From positions 30,136,738 to 30,200,737 of the forward strand of contig NC_069135.1 in the NCBI RefSeq assembly GCF_026914265.1: DNA of 64,000 bases. Reading direction: 5' to 3'. Each line of letters begins with the position of its first letter. Within the stretch, counting starts at the first letter, position 1. This document shows, piece after piece, positions 50,076-62,000 of this stretch. The notes under the pieces are model-generated. The model was not told where the DNA came from. It did not search any database and worked only from the letters and a program-made list of their open reading frames with translations. The position numbers were made by a program, and so were the translations under genes. Source of the stretch: Mya arenaria (lineage: Eukaryota > Mollusca > Bivalvia > Myida > Myidae).

Positions 50076-53000
50076 GATGAGTCTGCAGAAGTATTCGGTT
50101 AGTATTTAAATATACATGTACTTTATGGTATCATATTACTTGGCTGTCAAAGTTTTAAATTAGTTTAAAGCAATTATAGTTAATATGCAATAGTCTCTGA
50201 ATGGCATTGACCTTGTGCTTCTAAGGGGGAGGACGTTATTTCGTCAGGACATAAAATGCATATCTGTCGCCGATGAAAGAAACGCGCCAACTTGAATCGC
50301 TACTTTTCATTCTAAATTCGCCATTTTGTTTGCCATGAAACATTTTTCTCACTATGTTTGCATGAAACTAAATCACGCACCTCCCCCTTGTTCTAAACAT
50401 GGCGTTCTTTAACTGTTAGCCTCTTGAGCGCATCTCTGTTATTTTCATAGAATGATTTCTCTGTATGATATTAACCTTGTGCTTCTAAACAGGACCTTAT
50501 TTAACTATAAGCATCTTGAGCGTGTCTCAGTTAAATTCATTGTACGATTTCTACTTAGATTTAGTTAAATTTCAAACAACTATAAACAAAAATCCAAACG
50601 ACTAACCAAGAAATGCACAAAAATGCACACACCGGTAAGGGATATCTAGTCCCCTTCAAAACTCACAATTGTTTCTTGTCTTCCGCTTAATGCTTTTGAG
50701 TAACACATGGATTAGATATTATCAAGTACGTTTGTATATTGACAACTACAAAGCTACAAGATATATGCGATTTTTCTTTCATAAAACGAATCGGAAAATG
50801 AAATACTGTCTATTAGTATTGTGTTTTTGTAGCTTTAAAACAATTGTGTTTGAGCAATATTTTATAGCATATATTCTTGTCTTTGCCCCCTTGTTTATTA
50901 TTAGTTCAGAAGTACCAACATGAGCAGACTAAGATTATTGAGACAAGTTGCAAAGACTTTTTAAAAGAGATAAAAGCGATTGGAAAAATCACATTTGAAC
51001 ATGGTGATGGAAAAAACAACACGTTACTGATTGAATGTAGTCCGGCGAACAGATCGAAGATTGAACCATTAATCAACGTTTTGGATAAGCAGATAAGTAC
51101 TCGTCTGGGAAAAGGATTTTTAGTCAACGGCGACAGCATTGTGAATAGCTCGGGCGAAGTTGTGTACCAGCGTATACATTTGCATCATGTCCCAGAGAGT
51201 GAAGAGAGATTTTCAGCTTTGACTGATAAACGCAAGGTGTGTTGATTTAATTATATTCCAAGCGTTGTATTAAGTTGTGGATGAGGATGTGCAAGTTATG
51301 CACTCACTTTGCACGCTATATATATATATATATATGTCAGGGTTTTTCTGCAAGGTAATAGTAACTTAAGCCAATATTTGCAGGCAGCTTGTTTCCATAA
51401 TATTGCAAGCAGTTGAACAACAATGGCCTATTAAATAGTACTGAAGCCACAAACCGAGTTATCGAAACTATATACGAGCGCTCGAGTGTTTAATTTCATT
51501 CACGAAGGCATATGTGACATACTCTTTTGTGTGTTGTTAGTTTAATAACTAGCTCGCGGTATAATTGACAAGCGCTGTATTTTATTATATTTATTTTCAC
51601 ATACGTAATTATCAACCATGTTCATTGTCAACTATATCTTATCCCGTAAGATACACATGTCATTTGTCAATGATTTGACCCCGTTTCGAAAATTGTATTT
51701 TGGAATAATATAGTATTTAATGAGCAGAAAGTCTAAAATAATGAGACATTAAAAATTGATTTTGCTTTCCAGATGTTGTTTCAAGTAGGTTGGTGGGGTA
51801 GACAAAACGAACGAAACACGTCTGTCCAATGCATCAATAACAATATAAGCACACGTATACCGGATAGTGTATTACCTTATCTGGTCAATTCACCTTGCGT
51901 ACGTTTTTTTCTGGTTAGGTGGATGCTTCAAGAGTAGTCCACTCTAGTTCGGGAAGACACACAAGTCCTATACGTTCGACCCTTAATAAAAAGAATAATT
52001 AAAACAATATATTTGAATTATTAACTTTTCTTTCATTAGAACAAGCGTATAATTGTTATTAAAATCAATATAAAAATAAACATTGCGTTACATATATTCG
52101 ATTAAGATTAGAAATCGAAAGTATATATTCATATTAATCTATTTTTCTTAATTCGAATATGCGTCTATGTAAAGTACCATGACAACATGTCACAACGTTT
52201 AAGGAAATCGGAAACAAATATAAAAATGTATTTAAAACAACTTTAATTCAACATTAACAACACGTTGTCCAATCATATTTCAATATCATTTTAATACTTG
52301 CAAATCATCATAAGATGCTTGCCTGAAGTATTCTTTCATTACTCTTAATTTAAATGATATTAGTTGAAAATAATTACAAATACATTAAGCAACTAACGTT
52401 GTCACAACGTTGTCACAACGTAATACAATAACCATAATCATAATACAACCTCCACACAAAGTTATATTAACAGTTTAAGAGTTTATAAGGAAGCTCTGAC
52501 TACGTGTTACCATTCCGATTCGATATGCAAGTTTATGTATAGACGAAAACAAAGGAAGCTCTCACAAACATGGTACAATCCGTATGCTTGGTATTTTATT
52601 TGTTGTGGTAACCCAAATACCAGGTCCTTTGCTTCTAAATGTGTAGTTTCCTGTGTCCATAAAGATAGCACAAATATTGCATTAGTGTTGTTTGGAATTA
52701 TCACTGAATATTAACATTTTAAGCATTCCCTTTTAAAGGCCGAAAACACGCCCCCCCCCCCCCCCCGTATGTGATTTGAAGTAACAATTTTGTCATGCCA
52801 ATATTTTTAAAAATAGTGTAATATTTTTGTCTTGTAGTGTTATAGTCTTCAAGTTTAGTATGTATTGTCTTGTTGCGTAATGTTCCTCATGTTATCAATG
52901 CAACGATACGAAGGCCAACTTGATGATTGGTGGAATACTTGTATAAAGTCATAAAATAATATATTTTCAAGGAACGGTTACTTGTCGCTGCAGTAGATTT

Positions 53001-56000
53001 GGGAACAGCTTACTCCGGATGGGCCTTCCAGTTTTACCACGAATTCCAAAAAGACCCAACAAAAGTATATTCGAAAAATTGGAATAGTGGCCAGCATGTA
53101 TCTGCAAAAGGTAGGTGAACCCTTATGATGTTAAGTTTTAATGATGTGTTCGGTACGCTCACTCCGCCGATTATTTATCATTAAAATGTTACTTAATGTG
53201 ATCTAACTTGTTTGCCGTACGTGCACTTTCGATGCATAACCCAACTACAATTTAGAATAATAGCAAACGTTCAAACTGTAATACTGACTTCAAAGCTTGC
53301 ATTAAATCAATGCCTACAGTAATGATGCATTGAGAAAGTGTCTTCTGTTGAAAGAAATATGAGAAAAAAATATTTGCATTGCAATGGTTTTCATACATAC
53401 ATGCCCCTGTTTTACGAAGCACCAACTTGTGTCCTGATAAAACCTGATGGAAAATCGCTCGGGGCCTTTGGATATGATGCGGAGACCGAGTACACAGCAC
53501 TTGCTGAACAAAACAAGCACAATGCATGGTACTTCTTCAGGCGATTTAAAATGAAACTTTACAACCAGGTCAGTTTATTCCATTTATGTTGTGAGACCAA
53601 AATGTCACTTCTATCGCTCTACACCAAAAAGATCTTGTTACGCGTCTTTAACTTCGTTAATCTTTATCTTACTGACCGTAATACATAATACAATGGTTAC
53701 CCAAATCTTTACTCATGAAGATATTTTGATAGTGGTGTAATGTTTGTATGTCTCTTGTTTGTTTGGCTTAATAATAATATATAAGGGATGCACTGGCACC
53801 GGATTTTCAAACTCAATCATTTTTTTTTAAAAATCCTAAAAAATCTTATAATTCCTTACTAAAAATTATAATACCGAATATGTAAAAAAATATTGATTTT
53901 TTTTTTTCAAATATGCACTTTGTACTGTATAATATACTAACATGGTATTGAACGTTTCTCTACCCAGGTCACGTAATCATCTTGTTACTCAGTTCAAAAG
54001 AACTTCTGCAGATTAACAGCCATCGGAACTTAAGGATATGATATATATCTTCCGAACACTCCACCTAAGCCCGCGAAGAAATTTGCCTATCATACGATTG
54101 TTTTGACTTTATTCCCATTTTTCTGTTTTCTTAGTTTTTCTACCACCCTTGACTTCCGGTTTTATTACTGTTTTTCGTAAAGTTTGTAACATGTGTTTTG
54201 ATTGGTCGAATGAAAAGCCGGCGTATTTAAAATCTCAAATCGTTAACAAATTGAAACTAACATTTTGGCCCTTCTTCTCCGTTATCAAACAAATCATGAA
54301 TGAAAGTCCGCATAAAATATGAAGTTGCAATGATTCAATGCAATGGTTATACAGATTAAGGCATATTTATAACAGAAAACAACGGTCACTCTGCACTCAA
54401 CATAACAATACATTTCTTATATACGAGTTCACTGTACAGTATTGCTAAATTCTTACTGTTCGAAACGAAGTAAAATCGATAAATATAATGAAGAAACTTT
54501 GATGTTCTTGGTATATGTTTTATTAGACAAATCTTGCAATATAAGTTTAAGCAATATCACAACACAACTACATTAACAACAAACATGAAATGGTTATATT
54601 GACTTAAATCTGACTTGGTCACAATTTAAGAGAGCAAAATAATTAATTTTCTTATTGATAAAAGCTAGTTAAAACGGTAACAAATCACTTAAAATTCCAA
54701 TATAGCTAATTTAAAAGTCAATACATCACTAAAAGTTCCAATAGAGCTCTATAATGGAGTTTATTTATTTAAGAAGGTTAAAAAATGCTTTATTTTGCTG
54801 AAAAGCATCAGTAACTCTTGCTACTTTAAAGGGCACCTCTTTTAAAGCATGGATCTTCAAATGATTTTGCTTTTGCTCTATAGTAATTTAAAGCTGCACT
54901 CTTACAGAGTGAATGTCTGGTAAACAGTGATATAAGACTGCTAACAAAAGATTTGAATGCAGTTTTTCATGTTTTTGTCAGAAAATTGATGTTCTATGGT
55001 AATATTTGAATGTAGTTTTTCATATTTATGTTAGAAAATTGTTGTTTTGTAGTAAAAAGCATTATTAACGCTTTTTTTAAGATTTTGGCATTCTTTCTTA
55101 CAATTGAGATTTGTTCTATTGTAAGTTACCTTTATATTGATAACTGAATTGAAGGTTTTAATGCCAATATGAGCGTATTCTGAGACAAAACCCCCCAAAC
55201 ATTTCATATCAGTGTCAAACTGTGAGAGTGCAGCTCTAAAGCCAAACTGGAAATACAAATTGAAAGCAATTATCCTGTAAAAACAATAGCATTATGTGCT
55301 CCCTACTAAAATGTTACAAAATGGTCTGAGAAACTAAACATTTACTATCCCTATATTGAGCTGAGGTGAAATACATACATGTATATACCTACAAAGCATT
55401 ATTCCTTAATAACATTTCATGCAGTTCTTAAGATACTATTTCAGCAACTGTAAGTATCTTTTACTGAGAAAGTACACACAGCTAGAACAAATCCCAACTC
55501 TTGCAAAGATAAAGACAGCAGATTGTCATTATATAAGTCATTGTTTCCAGGTTGTAGCGATATCATGTTAAAACTGTTAACAGCGCAATGTAACATCTCC
55601 ACTGAGCCCAGATCTAGGCGGTGGGATATGAGAAAGTGCCGGTGTGTCTCATTCTGTGGAACTGCAGCCAACAAGCCTACACTTCAATACATATGACCGT
55701 CACGGACACTGGTGTTGCCATCCATCACTTCCCTGCAAAGATATAAAAAAACTGATTTTAAAGGTTTATTTTAACCTAGCTACAACTGTACATTCATTTT
55801 AAATCTATTAAGTAATGCACAATGTGCACATGGACTTGTAGCATCAGCATTATAATAAATGTTTTGAAAATATTTATTGATATTCAACTTTTCAGCAAAA
55901 GCTGGGGCATGTGCCTGTATAGTTGAGTGGTCTATCCATTTTCCTAATAATTTACTGGTTTCTACAAGAAGACTCAAATCAAATTTGGGATCAGTCTCTT

Positions 56001-59000
56001 TTGTTACTTATTTCCAATTTTTTATACAATTATGATATCAAACATTGAAATATATATGTGATTGTGATACAGGTAAGCATAATAATATTAATCATTTTCA
56101 GTTTCAGGAAATAATTTTTTTATCACAAAACATGACCAAGTCCCTTTAAGAGCATTTGGGCAATTGCAAAGGAAATTTAGATGGCACTCATTTCTGTAAG
56201 CATGCACAAAAAACAAAGCATTAAGTTAAACTACAAAATAAATTAATCAAAAGTGTTCGTCACATTGCCTGGATACAGTGATACATTTCTTGCTTTATTT
56301 TTTATTATCAATAATTTTTTTTGGTCAAAATAGTGAATATATGTCATTTAAAAATATATTCCACAATTGTCCAAGAAAGAAAATTAGTATAATATATAAA
56401 TAAATATAATGTTACTTAATAAATATACATGTGTAAATGAACCATACGCATGTACACACACAAAATACATGCATGTTTCTACAATTATATAGATTATTAT
56501 TTACCACGGCGTATTGGTAAACAGCTCTTTTATATAAATAAAACATTTTGCACTTCTTACCTGTGAAACGTTTTTGCAATGAGATCGCTGTCAAGGAAAC
56601 AAGTGAATCCTGTGGTGCATATTAATTAAGCCACTTTCCGTTGTCTCATGAAATTTCATAGTCGGCTTTGATGGTATGTGTAATTCCAGTACCAGTCTGA
56701 TCCGAAATAAGCACGCTCAAGTCACTCAAAGCGGAATTTAATGTCAAAGACTCCTCTGTGATTAACACTTTCGGTCCAAATATTACAATTGTTGACACTT
56801 GTACGGTATGTGTTATATGGGAAACGAAATCGAATATTTAGGGGATTCGATTTTGGTTAACGTAAATCGTTCTGAAGGTCGGTGCAAAAGCACGGTTACC
56901 GGTACCCGGTATTTGCAATCACTTTCCGATAGGACTGCTATAGTTAATATCATAATAGTACGATGGCTGTTGTGGAGTTATTATTATTGAATATGCTCTT
57001 ACTTTAAAAACTAAATGCCTTCATTTGATAGCAAAGGTTATAGTTATCCAAATTGTATCCAATTATATATTTTGGCAGATAAGGCGATAAACCGAAACTT
57101 GAACTATTTTAGTCAATTGCACACTTCAATAAGGCTAAAGATTTTATAAAAAATAAATAAACAAAAAATGAAAATGACTTTCAAATGACCCCCGTATAGT
57201 CAACAAAACTATATGGGATTCAGTTTTGATAACTCAACAAATATTATAAAGTCATATTACACCAGACAGTTGATTCAGTTTTGGTTAAATGCAATTTATG
57301 GGTATACGATTACTATATGGGAGTCAGTTTTGGATAAATGCAATTAATGGGTATACAATTACTATATGGGAGTCAGTTTTGGTTAAATGCAATTTATGGG
57401 TCTTTAATTACTATATGGGAGTCAGTTTTGGTTAACTGCAATTTATATGTATACGATTACTATATGGAAGTCAGTTTTGGTGAAATGCAATTTATGGGTA
57501 TACGATTGCTATATGGGAGCCAGTTTTGGTGAACTGCAATTTATGGGTATACGATTAATATATGGGAGTCAGTTTTGGTGAACTGCAATTTATGGGTATA
57601 CAATTACTATAAGGGAGTCAGTTTTGGTGAACTGCAATTTATGGGTATACAATTACTATAAGGGAGTCAGTTTTGGTGAACTGCAATTTATGGGTATACA
57701 ATTACTATTAGGGAGTCAGTTTTGGTGAACTGCAATTTATGGGTATACAATTACTATATGGGAGTCAGTTTTGGTGAACTGCAATTTATGGGTATACAAT
57801 TACTATAAGGGAGTCATTTTTGGTTAACTGCAATTTATGGGTATACAATTACTATAAGGGAGTCATTTTTGGTGAACTGCAATTTATGGGTATACGATTA
57901 CTATATGGGAGTCAGTTTTGGTGAACTGCAATTTATGGGTATACAATTACTATATGGGAGTCAGTTTTGGTGAACTGCAATTTATGGGTATACAATTACT
58001 ATAAGGGAGTCAGTTTTGGTGAACTGCAATTTATGGGTATACAATTACTATATGGGAGTCAGTTTTGGTGAACTGCAATTTATGGGTATACAATTACTAT
58101 AAGGGAGTGAGTTTTGGTGAACTGCAATTTATGGGTATACGATTACTATATGGGAGTCAGTTTTGGTTAACTGCAATTTATGGGTATACAATTACTATAT
58201 GGGAGTCAATTACTATAAGGGAGTCAGTTTTGGTGAACTGCAATTTATGGGTATACAATTAATATATGGGTGTCAGTTTTGGTGAACTGCAATTTATGGG
58301 TATACGATTACTATATGGGAGTCAGTTTTGGTTAACTGCAATTCATGGTTATACAATTACTATATGGGAGTCAGTTTTGGTTAACTGCAATTTATGGGTC
58401 TTTAATTACGTTATGGGAGTCAGTTTTGGTGAACTGCAATTTATGGGTCTTTAATTACTATATGGGAGTCAGTTTTGGTTAACTGCAATTTATGGGTATA
58501 CAATTACTATATGGGAGTCAGTTTTGGTGAACTGCAATTTATAGGTATACAATTACTATATGGGAGTCAGTTTTGGTTAAATGCAATTTATAGGTATACA
58601 GTTACTATATGGGATCCAGTTTTGGCATCTCTACTGTAGGCTAGGCAATGAACGCACATTGAAATGAACAGTTGACGCAACTGACTGTAAGGGATTCAGT
58701 TTTGGTTAATTGCATTTTTGCAACATAAATGTATGGGTATTAAACTACTAGATGGATCCAGGCTTGATATCCTTAGGCAGTGAAAACATATTGAAATACA
58801 CAGTTGACTTAACTGACTAAAAGGGATTCAGTTTTGGTTAATTGCATTGTATGTATGTAGCATAACTTTAAATGGGATCCAGTTTTGATATCTCTAAACC
58901 GTGAGCATTATAATAAAACGAACAGTTGACGGTAAGGGATCCCGTTTTATCATTATAGCTGTTCATTGTAACGTGCGTTCAATGCCTAGCCTACAGTAGA

Positions 59001-62000
59001 GATGCAAAAACTGGATAAAATATAGTAATTGTATACCCATAAATTGCAGTTCACCAAAACTGACTCCCTTATAGTAATTGTATACCAATAACTTGCAGTT
59101 AACCAAAACTGACTCCCATATAGTAATTGTATAACCATAAATTGCATTTAACCAAAACTGACTCCCATATAGTTATTGTATACCCGTAAATTGCAGTTCA
59201 CCAAAACTGACTCCCATATAGTAATTAAAGACCCATAAATTGCAGTTCACCAAAACTGACTCCCATAACGTAATTAAAGACCCATAAATTGCAGTTAACC
59301 AAAACTGACTCCCATATAGTAATTGTATACCCATAAATTGCAGTTCACCAAAACTGACTCCCATATAGTAATTGTATACCCATAAATTGCAGTTCACCAA
59401 AACTGACTCCCTTATAGTAATTGACTCCCATATAGTAATTGTATACCCATAAATTGCAGTTAACCAAAACTGACTCCCATATAGTAATTGTATACCCATA
59501 AATTGCATTTCACCAAAACTGACTCCCATATAGTAATTGTATAACCATAAATTGCAGTTAACCAAAACTGACTCCCATATAGTAATTGTATACCCATAAA
59601 TTGCAGTTCACCAAAACTGACTCCCATATAGTTATTGTATACCCATAAATTGCAGTTAACCAAAACTGACTCCCATATAGTAATTGTATACCCATAAATT
59701 GCAGTTAACCAAAACTGACTCCCATATAGTTATTGTATACCCATAAATTGCAGTTAACCAAAACTGACTCCCTTATAGTAATTGTATACCCATAAATTGC
59801 AGTTCACCAAAACCGACTCCCATATAGTTATTGTATACCCATAAATTGCAGTTCACCAAAACTGACTCCCTTATAGTAATTGACTCCCATATATTAATTG
59901 TATACCCATAAATTGCATTTAACCAAAACTGACTCCCTTATAGTAATTGTATACCCATAAATTGCATTTAACAAACACTGAATCCTTTTTATCAACTGTC
60001 TTATGTTATATGAGTATATATTCGTTGAGTTACCAAAACTGGTTCCCATATAGTAAGGATTTTCTTTTTTACCAAAACTGACTCCCATATAGTCAACACT
60101 TCGTTTCAATATAGTAATCATATTAGTAATTACGGCCAAGATATATCAAAACTGCTTCCCACATAGTTATCTTATACCCATAGACAGCTTTAAACCATTA
60201 TGTAGCAAATAAGTCATTTTACGACATTATCCAATTTTGAATCCCCTCTATCATTGAATAATGAGAAAACGTCTCCCATATAACCTCCACCCACTTGTAC
60301 GCGAAATGTCTCGCGAAGTTCATGGACCAATGAAATGAGCCGTTATAAAACCTTACTCTGAAACCGGAAGTCAAGGGTGGTAGCAAATCTAGGAAAACAG
60401 GAAAATGGGAATAAAGTCAAAAAAAAACAACGTATGATAGTCAAATTTCTTCGCGGGCTAAGGTGGTAGTGTTCGGAAGATAGAAACCATATCCTTAAAT
60501 TCCGATGACTGTTTATCTACAGTAGTTCCTTTGAACTGAGTAATAAGATGATTACGTGACCCGGGTAAAGAAACGTTCAATAACATGTTACTATATTATA
60601 CAGTACAAAGTGCATATTTGAAAACAAATCAATATTTTTTTTACATATTCGGTATTATAATTTTAAGTAAGGAATTATAAGATTTTTTTGGATTTTTAAA
60701 AAAAAATGATTGAGTTTGAACATCCGGTGCCAGTGAAGGGATGCAACACATCCTGCCGCTGGTTCGCGAAACGAAAAGACGAACATTTAACACTGTAAAT
60801 CATTGAAATAACTTAAAATAATAGCATATTCACATTGCATCAGGATTTCTGACAATAGCATTCCGAACAAGAGCACAGTACACCGACTTTTCACACAACA
60901 GTGTTAATTTGTTAAACACGCCATTTTAAGTGTGGGCAGTATCAGCAAATAAAATCGCTCGATACAACCGGAATGCTCAGAAATCAAAATGGCCGATGTA
61001 AAACCAAACCAAGACTGGATTTTTTACTTTCGCCGATTTAAGTGGTACATTTAATTTTAATACAACGTAAAAAGTGGATATTGATTGCGTTCAACATTGC
61101 ACACAACATGATTTTACAAAAGAAATTTCATATTTTGGATTTTTGCGAAGGTATGTCAAATACAGCCATATTTTAAATTATATCTTTATTGCTAGCTCAA
61201 TATCGTGTTGATTACGGTCATTCAGAAGTCTTTTCAAATAAAAGCAACAACATTGATTTAACCTTAAACCTTGTTAATTTCATTTTTTTTAGAATTGAAC
61301 AAATTGTATTGTTATCCTTGTCGATAAATTATATATAGGGTATACTTTTTTCGGGAGAGATTCTCCTGCGGCTTAGCTTTGTTTTTTCCATTCTGTTTTA
61401 GACGACGTTAAGGTCTGATAAACGAACAAGCTGCCTGTGTTTATTACGTTTATATATGTAAAGATATTGCACTGTATATGTAGTCTGTCTTTCTTGTGTT
61501 GTGACGTTGTGTGTCTTTTGTTGAACGTATGTTAGGATTTATTGTTGTGCCTTTAATCGAAACCACTGATATGTTTTGGCCACTTAGCTTGTCCCTGTAG
61601 TTTATGTTGTATTATAACATTTTTGATTGACTAGAAACTTAGTCGAAACATGACTTTAACGGACGAAGGGGGTAAGCAGTTACCAGCAATCACCGTATTT
61701 TCTCTTGCGATCAGGTAAGCACTTTTCAGGCTTTTTAAAGTTCAATAGTATTTCGAATTTTATGATTACCTATGACAAGTGTTTTGTATATGAAGTCATT
61801 ACTTGGTTGAGAAGCAGAATCGTTATCATGTATGGAATCTACAAACAAGGTTATCGAATTATCACAGATTTTCATTAAACTATATAAGTCGATTGTTCTG
61901 TGTATCACTATTTTTAATAAAAACCCAGATTTATAAAGTTTAAATGACTGTACTTCTTAAAAAATGTTAATGTTGTAATACTGTTAAAATAAAAATTGGA

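Larger units (their letters stand above)
53791..60735. mobile_element. 6.9-kb TIR element with 8-bp target duplication
   Basis: The left end begins CACTGGCACCGGATTTTCAA at 53791; the right end finishes TTGAACATCCGGTGCCAGTG at 60735, its near reverse complement. Both are flanked by AAGGGATG (53783-53790 and 60736-60743), an 8-bp duplication. The terminal inverted repeats run about 370-440 bp inward, sharing TCACGTAATCATCTT, CTTCCGAACACT and CTTGACTTCCGGTTT (left-strand reading). The interior holds a nested MITE, minus-strand coding relics and two inverted minisatellite arms. No intact transposase is present, so it is non-autonomous or dead. The 8-bp duplication is compatible with hAT, P or related superfamilies; the CACTGG end does not settle which. 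It fills intron 4 of HSPA12-like gene 2. Confidence 0.9.

Noticed and set aside
57338..59663. Open frames of 60-130 codons with repeating YGSQFWLTAIYG-type sequence on both strands
   Set aside because: They are the 49-bp minisatellite read through; because 49 is not a multiple of three the frame cycles, and the unit has few stop codons. There is no start context or splice structure.
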